The notes under the pieces were generated by a model. The model was not told where the DNA came from, made no database searches, and saw only the letters and a program-made list of their open reading frames with translations. A DNA stretch of 64,000 bases, taken from assembly GCF_002563715.1 (NCBI RefSeq), contig NZ_PDJJ01000001.1, forward strand, positions 1,302,001 to 1,366,000. The letters run 5' to 3'. The stretch is from Isoptericola jiangsuensis. Lineage in GTDB: Bacteria > Actinomycetota > Actinomycetes > Actinomycetales > Cellulomonadaceae. The stretch's first letter is position 1; each line of letters begins with the position of its first letter. Position numbers and translations under genes: made by a program. Below, piece by piece: positions 18,770 to 27,422 of the stretch.

Positions 18770-20587
18770 TCAGTCCGCGTCGACGATGTCGCAGATCGCG
18801 GCGCCCGCGGTCACGCCCGCGCCCGGCTCCAGAGCCAGGCCGCGCACGACGCCCGCCCGGTGCGCCACCAGCGGCTGCTCCATCTTCATCGCCTCCAGGA
18901 CGACGACGAGGTCGCCCTCGGCCACCAGGTCGCCCTCGGCGACGGCCACCTTGACGATCGTGCCCTGCATGGGGGAGGCGAGCGTCGCACCGGTCGCACC
19001 GGTCGCGGCGGACCCGCCGGACCGACCCGTGCGGCGCGCCGGACGGCGTGCGGAGCCACGCCCCGCGCTCGCCGACCGGGCACGCGCCATACCCAGACCG
19101 GCGGGCAGCACCACCTCCAGGCGGCGACCCCCCACCTCGACGACGACGCGCTCCGGCTCCGCGTCCGGCTCGTCGTCGGCCGCGGGCTCCGCCGACGCGG
19201 CCGGGGCCAGCGCGGCGAGCTCCTCGGCGAACTCCGTCTCGATCCAGCGGGTGTGCACCCCGAACCCGGTGGCGTCCTCGCCCGCGGCCGGCACGAACGC
19301 CTCCGCCTCCAGCACCGCCCGGTGGAACGGCACCACCGTCGGGATGCCCGCCACCTCCAGCTCGCGCAGCGCACGGCGGGCGCGCTGCACGGCCTGCGTG
19401 CGGGTCGCACCCGTCACGATCAGCTTCGCGATCATCGAGTCGAACATCCCCGACACCGTGTCGCCCTCGACCACGCCCGTGTCGACGCGCACGCCCGGCC
19501 CCGACGGCCAGCGCAGCGTCGAGATCGTGCCCGGCGCGGGCAGGAACCCGGCGGCCGGGTCCTCCCCGTTGATGCGGAACTCCAGCGAGTGCCCACGGAC
19601 CGTCGTGACGTCGTAGCCGAGCGGCTCGCCCGCCGCGATCCGGAGCTGCTCGCGCACCAGGTCGATGCCCGTGACCTCCTCGGTCACCGGGTGCTCCACC
19701 TGGAGACGCGTGTTCACCTCGAGGAAGGACAGCGTGCCGTCCACCCCCACGAGGAACTCGCACGTGCCCGCCCCGACGTACCCCGCCTCGCGCAGGATCG
19801 CCTTCGACGCCCGGTCCAGCTCCGCGCGCTGCTCGTCCGACAGGAACGGGGCCGGGGCCTCCTCGACCAGCTTCTGGTGACGGCGCTGCAGCGAGCAGTC
19901 GCGCGTCGACACCACCACGACGTTCCCGTGCGCGTCCGCCAGGCACTGCGTCTCCACGTGCCGCGGCCTGTCCAGGTACCGCTCCACGAAGCACTCGCCG
20001 CGCCCGAACGCCGCGACCGCCTCACGGACCGCCGAGTCGTACAGCTCCTCGATCTCGTCGTGGGTGCGCGCCACCTTCAGCCCGCGGCCGCCACCGCCGA
20101 ACGCCGCCTTGATCGCGATCGGCAGACCGTGCTCCGCCGCGAACGCCCGCACCTCCGAGGCGTCCGCCACCGGGTCCTTCGTGCCGGGCACCAGCGGCGC
20201 CCCCGCACGGTCCGCGATGTGCCGGGCGCTCACCTTGTCGCCCAACGACTCGATCGCCGCCGGCGGCGGACCGATCCACGTCAGACCCGCGTCGATGACC
20301 GCCTGCGCGAACGCCGCGTTCTCCGACAGGAACCCGTAGCCCGGGTGCACGGCGTCCGCACCCGACCGGCGCGCCACGTCGAGCAGCTTCGCGACGTCCA
20401 GGTACGTGTCGGCCGCCCGGACGCCGTCGAGGGCGAACGCCTCGTCGGCGAGCTGGACGTGCAGGGCCTGGCGGTCCGGGTCGGCGTACACCGCGACGGA
20501 CGCGATGCCGGCGTCGGCGCAGGCACGGGCGATGCGGACGGCGATCTCACCGCGGTTCGCGACGAGGACCTTCGTGATGGTGGGCAC
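18770..20587 (-). CDS. Acyl-CoA carboxylase alpha subunit (biotin carboxylase plus biotin carboxyl carrier)
   Basis: A 605-residue biotin-dependent subunit that carboxylates biotin with ATP and bicarbonate, for malonyl- or methylmalonyl-CoA synthesis. The biotin carboxylase part (1-450) carries [18 protein letters not shown], the ATP-grasp glycine loop GGGGRGLK, and [15 protein letters not shown] variable linker leads to the C-terminal biotinyl domain with EAMKMEQ; the modified lysine is residue 568. It matches the AccA3 type, whose beta and epsilon partners are encoded near 25-27 kb. The GTG start has a TACGGT box 5 bp upstream. A 19-bp element about 90 bp upstream is shared with the beta-subunit promoter. 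Confidence 0.95.
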   Translation of the reverse strand: MPTITKVLVANRGEIAVRIARACADAGIASVAVYADPDRQALHVQLADEAFALDGVRAADTYLDVAKLLDVARRSGADAVHPGYGFLSENAAFAQAVIDAGLTWIGPPPAAIESLGDKVSARHIADRAGAPLVPGTKDPVADASEVRAFAAEHGLPIAIKAAFGGGGRGLKVARTHDEIEELYDSAVREAVAAFGRGECFVERYLDRPRHVETQCLADAHGNVVVVSTRDCSLQRRHQKLVEEAPAPFLSDEQRAELDRASKAILREAGYVGAGTCEFLVGVDGTLSFLEVNTRLQVEHPVTEEVTGIDLVREQLRIAAGEPLGYDVTTVRGHSLEFRINGEDPAAGFLPAPGTISTLRWPSGPGVRVDTGVVEGDTVSGMFDSMIAKLIVTGATRTQAVQRARRALRELEVAGIPTVVPFHRAVLEAEAFVPAAGEDATGFGVHTRWIETEFAEELAALAPAASAEPAADDEPDAEPERVVVEVGGRRLEVVLPAGLGMARARSASAGRGSARRPARRTGRSGGSAATGATGATLASPMQGTIVKVAVAEGDLVAEGDLVVVLEAMKMEQPLVAHRAGVVRGLALEPGAGVTAGAAICDIVDAD

Positions 20588-20592
20588 GGCTC

Positions 20593-20598
20593 ACCGTA
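20593..20598 (-). promoter_or_regulatory. -10 hexamer for the biotin carboxylase gene
   Basis: TACGGT on the minus strand, 5 bp before the GTG start. Confidence 0.4.
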
Positions 20599-20677
20599 AC
20601 GCGCCCGGCCGCAGCGACCAGCACCCGCACGGCCCCGCCGGGGAAGTCTGTGCCCCCGGCCAACGGCCCTCGGGTGC

Positions 20678-20696
20678 GTTTTGGAGGGTTCCCACA
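20678..20696 (-). promoter_or_regulatory. Shared acyl-CoA carboxylase promoter element, copy 1
   Basis: On the plus strand it reads GTTTTGGAGGGTTCCCACA. It agrees at 16 of 19 positions with the element at 27352-27370 in front of the beta-subunit gene, in the same orientation relative to the gene. It lies about 90 bp before the start codon and 80 bp before the -10 box. I propose an operator for a fatty-acid regulator; the protein is unknown. Confidence 0.55.
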
Positions 20697-20751
20697 TTGG
20701 CACCGGCCCACGACGCCCCGGGAGAACCTCGCGCTTGGTGGAATCGGCAGG

Positions 20752-20791
20752 TCGGCCCCCACCTGCGGGACGCTCCGGGTCAGCCCTCGCG
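20752..20791 (+). repeat. 40-bp direct repeat, copy A
   Basis: Identical to the segment at 20843-20882, with starts 91 bp apart. This copy is entirely intergenic. The other copy contains the last codons and stop of maf, so this one looks like a duplicated 3' end of maf plus downstream sequence. Confidence 0.85.
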
Positions 20792-20842
20792 GTGACATGG
20801 TCGGGCCGGCCCTGCGCGTCCCTGCGGCGGGTGCCTCGTTCC

Positions 20843-20882
20843 TCGGCCCCCACCTGCGGGACGCTCCGGGTCAGCCCTCGCG
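20843..20882 (+). repeat. 40-bp direct repeat, copy B, overlapping the 3' end of maf
   Basis: Matches copy A base for base. The maf stop codon is at 20871-20873 within it, so about a dozen bases are coding and the remainder is downstream sequence. Confidence 0.85.
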
Positions 20883-21518
20883 CAGCGCGTGCCAGGGGAC
20901 GTCGATCTCCGCCAGCACCTCGCGCAGCAGCGGCAGGCTGACGCCCACCACGCCGTGGTGGTCGCCCTCGATCCGCTCCACGTACGGACCGCCCAGACCG
21001 TCGATCGTGAATGCGCCGGCGACCTGCAGCGGCTCGCCCGTGGCGACGTACGCGTCGATCTCCTCGTCGTCGAGGTCCGCGAAGAACACCGTCGTGGACG
21101 ACGTCGCGCCGAGCGTCGCGCCCGTGCCGCCGTCCTCCACGTCGCGCACGTCGACCACCCAGTGGCCCGTGTGCAGCACGCCGGAACGGCCGCGCATCCG
21201 CCGCCAGCGCTCCGCCGCCGTCTCCGGCGTGCCCGGCTTGCCGACGATCTCCCCGTCGATCTCCAGCATCGAGTCGCAGCCCAGCACCAGCGCGCTCGGA
21301 CCGTCCGTGTCCTCGACGTGGTTCGCCACCGCCTCCGCCTTCGCCTGCGCGAGTGCCAGCACGGCGTCCTCCGGCGGGAGGTCCGCGAACCGCTCCCGCA
21401 CGTCGGCGAGGACGGCGTCCTCGTCCACGTCCGAGACGATCACGGTCGGGTCGACGCCCGCCGACCGCAGGGTGGACAGACGGGCGGGGGACTGGCTGGC
21501 CAGCACGAGATGCACCAC
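20871..21518 (-). CDS. maf: Maf family nucleoside triphosphate pyrophosphatase
   Basis: Hydrolyses non-canonical or modified nucleoside triphosphates. It has 215 residues. The N-terminal loop LASQSPARL is the family S-x-S-P-x-R signature with Ala in place of the first Arg. The base Asp lies in GCDSMLEIDG and is followed by KPGTP, and the C-terminal GLGGPYVERIEGD is typical. The first of two adjacent GTG codons is taken as start because a TAGGGT box lies 6 bp before it. The gene's 3' end is partly duplicated downstream. Confidence 0.93.
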   Translation of the reverse strand: MVHLVLASQSPARLSTLRSAGVDPTVIVSDVDEDAVLADVRERFADLPPEDAVLALAQAKAEAVANHVEDTDGPSALVLGCDSMLEIDGEIVGKPGTPETAAERWRRMRGRSGVLHTGHWVVDVRDVEDGGTGATLGATSSTTVFFADLDDEEIDAYVATGEPLQVAGAFTIDGLGGPYVERIEGDHHGVVGVSLPLLREVLAEIDVPWHALREG

Positions 21519-21524
21519 GGGACG

Positions 21525-21530
21525 ACCCTA
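21525..21530 (-). promoter_or_regulatory. -10 hexamer for maf
   Basis: TAGGGT on the minus strand, 6 bp before GTG. It also decides between the two tandem GTG start candidates. Confidence 0.55.
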
Positions 21531-21540
21531 ACCGCTGCGG

Positions 21541-22461
21541 TCAGGTCAGCAGCGCGGTCGCGACGAGCATCACCACGGGCGAGGCGAGCGTCGTGACCAG
21601 GACGACGTCGCGCGCCAGGACGTCACCGCGGCGGAACCGCGCCGCGTAGTTGTAGACGTTCTGGGCCGTGGGCAGCGCGGCGAGGGTGACCGCCGCGACG
21701 ACGTCGGCGTCGTCGAGCCCGAACGCGAGCCGGGCGGCGACGAACGCGACCGCCGGCATGACGACGGCCTTGAGCACGGACGCCACGACGACCGGCCCGC
21801 GGCCCTCCTCGCCGCGCAGCGGCCGCGACCCGTGCAGGGACATGCCGAACGCGAGCAGGATCATCGGGACGGCGGCGCCGCCGAGGATCTCCAGCGGCGC
21901 GAGGACGACGTCGGGCACGCCCACGCCCGTCAGGGACACGACGGCGCCGGCGAGCGCACCGAGGATGATCGGGTTGCGCACCGGCTGGCTGAGCACGAAC
22001 CGCCACGACACCGTGCCGCTGGTCGAGGTGTCCAGCAGGAGCAGCACCAGCGGGCTGACGACGAGCAGCTGGAGCCCGATGACGGGCACGACGGCCGTCG
22101 CGTCCCCGAGCACGTACACCGCGACGGGCAGGCCGATGTTGCCCGCGTTGACGTACCCGGCGCCGAGCGCGCCGATCGTGGCCTCCGGCACGCGCAGCCG
22201 GAACCACAGCAGGTTCACGGCGACGAACACCGCCGCCACGGTGGCCGCCGCGACGAGCTGCACCAGCAGCGGGGCGCCCAGCAGGGCGCCCAGGTCGGCG
22301 TCCGCCACGACGGTGAACAGCAGCGCCGGGCTGGCCACGAAGAACCCGATGCGGTTGAGCGCCGTCGTCGCGTCCGGGCCCCCGAGGCGCAGCCGCGCCG
22401 CGAGGTACCCGGCCGCGATGACGACCCCGATGATCGCGAAGCCGGTGACGATCCCCTGCAC
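21541..22461 (-). CDS. AEC family (auxin efflux carrier-like) transporter
   Basis: A 306-residue membrane protein with about ten helices in two repeats. The AEC hallmark is clear: GAGYVNAGNIGLPVAVYVLG in the first half and the matching LPTAQNVYNYAARF at the second crossover. Bacterial members carry malate, malonate or other organic acids. The GTG start is one base after the DUF885 stop, so the two are translated together. That hints at export or import of a product of the peptidase-like partner, but this is weak. Confidence 0.85.
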   Translation of the reverse strand: MQGIVTGFAIIGVVIAAGYLAARLRLGGPDATTALNRIGFFVASPALLFTVVADADLGALLGAPLLVQLVAAATVAAVFVAVNLLWFRLRVPEATIGALGAGYVNAGNIGLPVAVYVLGDATAVVPVIGLQLLVVSPLVLLLLDTSTSGTVSWRFVLSQPVRNPIILGALAGAVVSLTGVGVPDVVLAPLEILGGAAVPMILLAFGMSLHGSRPLRGEEGRGPVVVASVLKAVVMPAVAFVAARLAFGLDDADVVAAVTLAALPTAQNVYNYAARFRRGDVLARDVVLVTTLASPVVMLVATALLT

Positions 22462-22462
22462 G

Positions 22463-24214
22463 TCAGGCGAGCGCCTCGCGCAGCACGTCCAGGCCCACCG
22501 AACCCAGGCCGAGCGCGCGGGCGTGGAAGGCGCGCAGGTCGAACTCCTCGCCGCGAGCCTCGGCGGCCGCGCGGGCGTCGTCGCGGACCTGCTCCCACAG
22601 CCGCTGCCCGACCTTGTACGACGGCGCCTGCCCCGGCCAGCCGAGGTAGCGGTCCAGCTCGAACCGCAGGAACGACTCGTCCATGTTGGCGTTGGCCGCC
22701 AGGAACGTCCACGCCTTGTCGGCGTCCCACACCCCGCCGCCCCACTCGTCCGGGCACGGCTTGCCGAGGTGCACGCCGAGGTCGAGGACGACGCGGGCCG
22801 CGCGCAGCCGCTGCGCGTCGAGCATGCCGAACCGGTCGCCCGGGTCGTCGAGGTGGCCGAGGTCCGCCATGAGCCGCTCGGCGTACAGGGCCCAGCCCTC
22901 GCCGTGCCCCGACACCCAGCAGGCGAGCCGGCGCCACGAGTTCAGGGTGTCGCGCGCGGCCACCGCGGCGGCGCACTGCAGGTGGTGACCCGGGACGCCC
23001 TCGTGGTAGACGGTCGTGGTCTCGCGCCAGGTCGTGAACTCCGTGACGCCCGCCGGCACGGACCACCACATGCGCCCCGGGCGGGAGAAGTCGTCGCTCG
23101 GCGGGGTGTAGTAGATGCCGCCGGTCTGCGTGGGCGCGATCACGCACTCGATGGTGCGTACGGGGCCCTCGATGTCGAAGTGGACGCCCGCGAGGTCCGC
23201 GACCGCGCGGTCGGCGGTCTCCTGCATCCAGGCGCGCAGCTCGTCGGTGCCGTGCAGCTGACCGGCCGGGTCGGCGTCCAGCACCGCGACGGCGTCCGCC
23301 ACCGTCGCGTCCGGCCCGGCGATCTCGCGCGCCAGGGCCTCCTGCTCGGCGACGATCCGGCCCAGCTCCGCCAGGCCCCACTCGTACGTCTCGTCGAGGT
23401 CGACCGCCGCGCCGAGGAACTCGCGCGAGTACCGTGCGTACGCCTCCCGGCCGACGGCGTCCTCCTGCGGTGCCTGCGGCGCGATCTCGGACTCCAGGAG
23501 GTCCGCCAGCTCCGCGTACGCCGCCCGCGCGGCGGTCGCGCCCCGCTCCAGCTCCGCGCGCACCAGCGAGCACGCCGCCGAGTCGTCCAGGACGCGGGCC
23601 GCCTCCTGGCCGGTCACCAGTGCCGTGAACGTCGAACCGTCGCCCGCGAGGTCGCGGGCCTGCTCGACGCACGCGCGCACCTGGCGGACCGCCGCCACCC
23701 GGCCGCGCGCCGCGCTCCAGCGCAGCGACTCCGCGTACCCGGCCAGCGCGGCGGGGATCGCGTTCAGACGAGCGGCGATGTTCTCCCACGCCTCCACCGT
23801 GCCCGTCGGCATCACGTCGAACAGGTCCCGCAGGTCCTGCACCGGCGACGCGATGTTGTTGAGGCTCATCTGCGGGTCGCCCGCCTCGTGCTGCTCCACC
23901 GCCAGCCCGACGCGCTCCCGCAGCGCCGCGAGGGTCACCCGGTCGACGTCGTCCACCGGCGTCTCGCCGGCGGCCTCCAGCTCGTCCAGCCGGCGCAGCA
24001 GCGCCCGGTCCAGGTCCGCGCGCGCGTCGTGGCCCGCGGGGGACAGGTCCGGCAGCTCGTGGTCGTGCCCCGGCAGCCCCATGACCGTCGCGGCGTCCGG
24101 ACGCAGCGCCGCGGCCTCCTTGACGTAGGCGTCGGCGACGGCGTCCAGCGGCGTCGGGGTGCGGGGGGTGTGCTGCGCGCCGGTGTGGGGGGCGCCGGAG
24201 GTGTCGTGGGTCAC
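22463..24214 (-). CDS. DUF885 family protein, zinc-peptidase-like
   Basis: A 583-residue soluble protein of the DUF885 family. The zinc-binding motif HEGVPGHH is present in TTVYHEGVPGHHLQ, and the family's second conserved block is GHGEGWALYAE, which probably gives the third ligand. No signal peptide is seen. A -10 box 6 bp before the GTG fixes the start. Peptidase activity is inferred from gluzincin-like motifs. The AEC transporter is coupled downstream. Confidence 0.85.
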   Translation of the reverse strand: MTHDTSGAPHTGAQHTPRTPTPLDAVADAYVKEAAALRPDAATVMGLPGHDHELPDLSPAGHDARADLDRALLRRLDELEAAGETPVDDVDRVTLAALRERVGLAVEQHEAGDPQMSLNNIASPVQDLRDLFDVMPTGTVEAWENIAARLNAIPAALAGYAESLRWSAARGRVAAVRQVRACVEQARDLAGDGSTFTALVTGQEAARVLDDSAACSLVRAELERGATAARAAYAELADLLESEIAPQAPQEDAVGREAYARYSREFLGAAVDLDETYEWGLAELGRIVAEQEALAREIAGPDATVADAVAVLDADPAGQLHGTDELRAWMQETADRAVADLAGVHFDIEGPVRTIECVIAPTQTGGIYYTPPSDDFSRPGRMWWSVPAGVTEFTTWRETTTVYHEGVPGHHLQCAAAVAARDTLNSWRRLACWVSGHGEGWALYAERLMADLGHLDDPGDRFGMLDAQRLRAARVVLDLGVHLGKPCPDEWGGGVWDADKAWTFLAANANMDESFLRFELDRYLGWPGQAPSYKVGQRLWEQVRDDARAAAEARGEEFDLRAFHARALGLGSVGLDVLREALA

Positions 24215-24220
24215 GCCGCG

Positions 24221-24226
24221 AGCCTA
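24221..24226 (-). promoter_or_regulatory. -10 hexamer for the DUF885-AEC operon
   Basis: TAGGCT on the minus strand, 6 bp before the GTG start. Confidence 0.5.
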
Positions 24227-24271
24227 CCGGCCGGGAGAAACCGCTTCCTGCGTGCGGGGCCTTCCCGGGAT

Positions 24272-24340
24272 CGCCGTCGAGCGTCTCTGAAAGTCCGCCG
24301 TCAGCCCCGCAGGGCTGACGTTCAGAGACGCTCGACGGCG
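24272..24340 (-). terminator. Two-tier hairpin after the acyl-CoA carboxylase operon
   Basis: A perfect 20-bp outer stem (24272-24291 with 24321-24340) encloses an 8-bp inner stem (24300-24307 with 24312-24319) and a CGCA loop. The tiers are separated by an asymmetric bulge. It starts 11 bp after the last stop codon of the operon on the minus strand. Confidence 0.75.
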
Positions 24341-24350
24341 GGACGCACGG

Positions 24351-24911
24351 TCAGCGTCGGGCGCGACGCCGCACGTCGTCCGCCCAGCCGCGGTGGTACC
24401 GGGCCACGACGACGTCGGTGCCCGGCGCCCACCAGACGGCGACGGGGTCGCCGGGGCGCGGTCCGGGGGCGTCGTCGTCGCCGACGAGGAGCGACCAGGT
24501 GTCCTCGGCGGTGTCGGTGCCCCGCGGGTAGGTGAGCAGGCCGCGGAGCATGACGCCGTCGGCGACGGGCCGCTCGGACACCGTCACGGAGCCGGTGGTG
24601 GAGCGGGCGTCGCGGCGCAGCGCCTCGACGGCCCGGGTCTCGGTGGCGCGGAGCTGGTCGTCGCGGTACCGCACGAGCGCGGCGACGGCGGTCACGGCCA
24701 GCGCGCCGAGCAGCGCGAGCATGAGCCACATCTCGAGCTCGCCGGACGGGTTCTGGACGAGCCGCTGCGCGGCGTACACGCCGACGGTGACGACGAGCGC
24801 GGCGAGCCACAGCCAGCGCCGCGCGAGACCGGGCCTGCGGGGTGCGGGGAGGTCGCCGAGGGGCGCCTCGACGTCGGCGGGGGAGCCGACCTGCTGCCAG
24901 CGGACGCTCAC
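24351..24911 (-). CDS. Hypothetical membrane protein at the end of the carboxylase operon
   Basis: A 186-residue protein with two adjacent transmembrane helices (about 32-50 and 60-82). An Arg/Glu-rich helix follows (RYRDDQLRATETRAVEALRR), then a beta-rich soluble domain with SLLVGDDDAPGPRPGDPV and WWAPGTDVVVARYHRGW. The GTG start overlaps the epsilon-subunit stop (GTGA). No domain is recognised. Position suggests a link to lipid metabolism, without direct evidence. Confidence 0.75.
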   Translation of the reverse strand: MSVRWQQVGSPADVEAPLGDLPAPRRPGLARRWLWLAALVVTVGVYAAQRLVQNPSGELEMWLMLALLGALAVTAVAALVRYRDDQLRATETRAVEALRRDARSTTGSVTVSERPVADGVMLRGLLTYPRGTDTAEDTWSLLVGDDDAPGPRPGDPVAVWWAPGTDVVVARYHRGWADDVRRRARR

Positions 24912-25147
24912 GAGCGCAGGCTCCAGCGCCAGGAGTCCATGTTGTGACGTCCCGAGCGGCCGCCGAAGCTGCGGGCGGTGGCCGCGCCGTTGCCGCGCAG
25001 GTTGCGGGCCCGGTTGGTCCACTCCTCCACGGGGGCGACGTCGTCGGGGAGGTCGTCGCGGGCGGAGACGGCGGCGAGGCCGGCCACAAGCGCGGCCACC
25101 TCGACGTCGTCCGGGGCCCCGCGCACGACGCGCACCTGCGGGCTCAT
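24908..25147 (-). CDS. accE: Acyl-CoA carboxylase epsilon subunit
   Basis: A 79-residue protein with the N-terminal signature of the actinobacterial epsilon subunit, RVVRGAPDDVEVAALVAGLAA. A basic Arg/Ser-rich C-terminus ends in MDSWRWSLRS. Such subunits bind the beta carboxyltransferase and help assembly of the alpha-beta complex. It overlaps both neighbours by four bases (ATGA before, GTGA after), so expression is tightly coupled. Similarity is judged from motif and position. Confidence 0.85.
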   Translation of the reverse strand: MSPQVRVVRGAPDDVEVAALVAGLAAVSARDDLPDDVAPVEEWTNRARNLRGNGAATARSFGGRSGRHNMDSWRWSLRS

Positions 25148-25686
25148 GCCTCGTCCTCCTCGTCGTCCGCGTCGTCGCCGAACCCGGGGGGCAGGCCGCG
25201 CGACGCCGCCCACTCCATGACGTGGTAGCCGCCGTCGACGAGCCGCGAGGCGGCCTGCTCGCCCGCCTCGTCGAGGAGCTCGATGACGCCGTCGAGCGTC
25301 ATGGACGCGCCGGCGGGGGAGTCCGCGACGACGAACCCGAGGTAGAACGCCTCGGCGGGGACGGTGCCCTCGGGCAGCTCGCCGGCGTCGTCGTGCTCGT
25401 CGTCGTCCTCGGGCTCCCACACGGACGTGGTGAGGTCGGGGTGCATGCCGAGCGCGTCGTGCAGCGTGTCGAACAGGGTGCCGTTGAGCGTGCCGACGCG
25501 GTGCTCGAGGGCGAGGATCCGGGGGTCCTCGTCGGCCTCGTGCGCACCGAACTCGGCGCGCACGCCGACGGCGGCGTCGACGTACTCGTGCAGCGCCGCG
25601 GCGAGCGCGTCGACGGCCCGGTGCATCGGGTCGGCGTCCACGTCGCCCAGGGGCGAGGGTCCGTGGGTCGTGTCCTCGTGGCTCAT
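25144..25686 (-). CDS. Hypothetical acidic protein between carboxylase beta and epsilon genes
   Basis: A 180-residue soluble acidic protein with no known domain that I recognise. An N-terminal helix-rich part (ALAAALHEYVDAAVGVRAEF) and a central EPEDDDEHDDAG linker lead to a compact C-terminal region ending in an Asp/Glu run. It sits 23 bp after the beta subunit and overlaps accE. In mycobacteria accD5 and accE5 are adjacent, so this is an insertion in the operon. Confidence 0.75.
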   Translation of the reverse strand: MSHEDTTHGPSPLGDVDADPMHRAVDALAAALHEYVDAAVGVRAEFGAHEADEDPRILALEHRVGTLNGTLFDTLHDALGMHPDLTTSVWEPEDDDEHDDAGELPEGTVPAEAFYLGFVVADSPAGASMTLDGVIELLDEAGEQAASRLVDGGYHVMEWAASRGLPPGFGDDADDEEDEA

Positions 25687-25709
25687 CGTCCGATCCTCTC
25701 AGACACCGC

Positions 25710-27287
25710 TCACAGCGGGATGTTGCCGTGCTTCTTCGGGGGCAGGCTGGCGCGCTTGGTGCGCAGCGCGCGCAGGGCGCGCACGATCTGCACGCGGGTC
25801 TCGGACGGCCGGATGACGGCGTCGACGTAGCCGCGCTCGGCGGCGTCCCACGGGTTGACGATGGCCTCGGTGTACTCGTCGGTGAGGCGGGTGCGCTCGG
25901 CGTCGACGTCGAGCCCGTCGTTCGCGGCGGCCTGCAGGGCGCGGCGCTGGAGGATGTTGACCGCGCCGGAGGCGCCCATGACCGCGACCTGCGCGGTGGG
26001 CCAGGCGAGGTTGACGTCGGCGCCGAGCTGCTTGGACCCCATGACGATGTACGCGCCGCCGTACGCCTTGCGGGTGATGACGGTGACGAGCGGGACCGTG
26101 GCCTCGGCGTACGCGTAGATGAGCTTGGCGCCGCGGCGGATGATGCCCTGGTGCTCCTGGCCGACGCCGGGCAGGAACCCGGGCACGTCGACGAACGTCA
26201 GGACGGGGATGTTGAAGGCGTCGCAGGTGCGCACGAACCGGGCGGCCTTCTCGGAGGCGTTGATGTCGAGCGTGCCCGCCATCTGCTGCGGCTGGTTCGC
26301 GATGACGCCCACGGCCTGGCCCTCGACGTGGCCGAACCCGACGAGCACGTTGGGCGCGTACAGCGGCTGGACCTCGAGGAACGAGTCGGGGTCGAGGACG
26401 GTCTCGACGACGGCCCGCATGTCGTACGGCTGGTTGTCGCCGTCGGGGACGATCGTGTCGAGCGCCTCGTCGTCGGCGGTGACCTCGAGCTCGGTCTCGT
26501 CCTCCGGCGCGAACGTCGGAGCGTCGGACAGGTTGTTCTGCGGCAGGTAGCCGAGGAGGTGGCGGACGTAGTCGATCGCGTCGTCCTCGTCCTCGCCGAG
26601 GTAGTGCGCGACGCCGGAGGTCGCGTTGTGCGTGCGACCGCCGCCGAGGGTCTCGAAGTCGACGTCCTCGCCGGTGACGGTCTTGATGACGTCGGGGCCG
26701 GTGATGAACATGTTCGACGTCTGGTCGGCCATGACGATGAAGTCCGTCAGCGCGGGGGAGTAGACGGCACCGCCGGCGCTCGGCCCGAGGATGAGGGAGA
26801 TCTGCGGGATCACGCCCGACGCGGCGACGTTGCGCCGGAACATCTCCGCGAACTGGGTGAGCGCCGCGACGCCCTCCTGGATGCGGGCGCCGCCGCCGTC
26901 GGAGATCCCGACGATGGGCACGCCGGTGCGCAGCGCGAGGTCCTGCACCTTGGCGATCTTCTCGCCGTGCACCTCGCCGAGCGATCCGCCGAACACGGTG
27001 AAGTCCTGCGAGAACACGCACACCTGGCGGCCGTCGACGGTGCCGTACCCCGTCACGACGCCGTCGCCCGGCAGCCGCTTGGCGTCCATGCCGAAGTTGC
27101 GGCTGCGGTGCGTGGCCAGCGCGTCGAGCTCGACGAAGGACCCCTCGTCGAGCAGCGCCTCGATGCGCTCGCGGGCCGTCTTCTTGCCGCGCGCGTGCTG
27201 CTTGGTGCGGGCGGCCTCCTCGGGCGCGGTGATCGCGGCGGCGCGGCGGCGGTCGAGCTCGGCGAGCTTGTCGGCAGTGGTCTTCAC
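25710..27287 (-). CDS. Acyl-CoA carboxylase beta subunit (carboxyltransferase, AccD5/PccB-like)
   Basis: Transfers carboxyl from biotin to acyl-CoA. It has 525 residues with two crotonase-like halves. Recognisable are [15 protein letters not shown] at the N-terminus, the acyl-CoA pocket [14 protein letters not shown], the biotin pocket [14 protein letters not shown], and [19 protein letters not shown]-terminal KHGNIPL ending is typical of PccB-type subunits, which favours propionyl- or acetyl-CoA. The GTG start has a TAGGGT box 7 bp upstream. Divergent birA encodes the ligase that loads the alpha subunit. Confidence 0.95.
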   Translation of the reverse strand: MKTTADKLAELDRRRAAAITAPEEAARTKQHARGKKTARERIEALLDEGSFVELDALATHRSRNFGMDAKRLPGDGVVTGYGTVDGRQVCVFSQDFTVFGGSLGEVHGEKIAKVQDLALRTGVPIVGISDGGGARIQEGVAALTQFAEMFRRNVAASGVIPQISLILGPSAGGAVYSPALTDFIVMADQTSNMFITGPDVIKTVTGEDVDFETLGGGRTHNATSGVAHYLGEDEDDAIDYVRHLLGYLPQNNLSDAPTFAPEDETELEVTADDEALDTIVPDGDNQPYDMRAVVETVLDPDSFLEVQPLYAPNVLVGFGHVEGQAVGVIANQPQQMAGTLDINASEKAARFVRTCDAFNIPVLTFVDVPGFLPGVGQEHQGIIRRGAKLIYAYAEATVPLVTVITRKAYGGAYIVMGSKQLGADVNLAWPTAQVAVMGASGAVNILQRRALQAAANDGLDVDAERTRLTDEYTEAIVNPWDAAERGYVDAVIRPSETRVQIVRALRALRTKRASLPPKKHGNIPL

Positions 27288-27294
27288 TCTCGTG

Positions 27295-27300
27295 ACCCTA
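27295..27300 (-). promoter_or_regulatory. -10 hexamer for the carboxylase beta operon
   Basis: TAGGGT on the minus strand, 7 bp before the GTG start. The shared carboxylase element lies 52 bp further upstream. Confidence 0.55.
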
Positions 27301-27351
27301 GGTGGTGGGGCGGCGAGGATCGATGCGCGACAGGCCCGCGCCCCTCCCACA

Positions 27352-27370
27352 GTTTTGTGCGGTTCCCACA
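27352..27370 (-). promoter_or_regulatory. Shared acyl-CoA carboxylase promoter element, copy 2
   Basis: On the plus strand it reads GTTTTGTGCGGTTCCCACA. Read toward the carboxylase gene, this copy contains the inverted half-sites TTTGTG and CACAAA around seven bases. It lies between birA and the beta-subunit gene, so it could act on both. Confidence 0.55.
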
Positions 27371-27410
27371 AACCGGGTCCGTCGTGGTGCCCGCGGGTGG
27401 TGCGGGCGGG

Positions 27411-27416
27411 CAGCAT
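27411..27416 (+). promoter_or_regulatory. -10 hexamer for birA
   Basis: CAGCAT, 6 bp before the ATG. A weak match to TANNNT. Confidence 0.3.
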
Positions 27417-27422
27417 GGGCGC

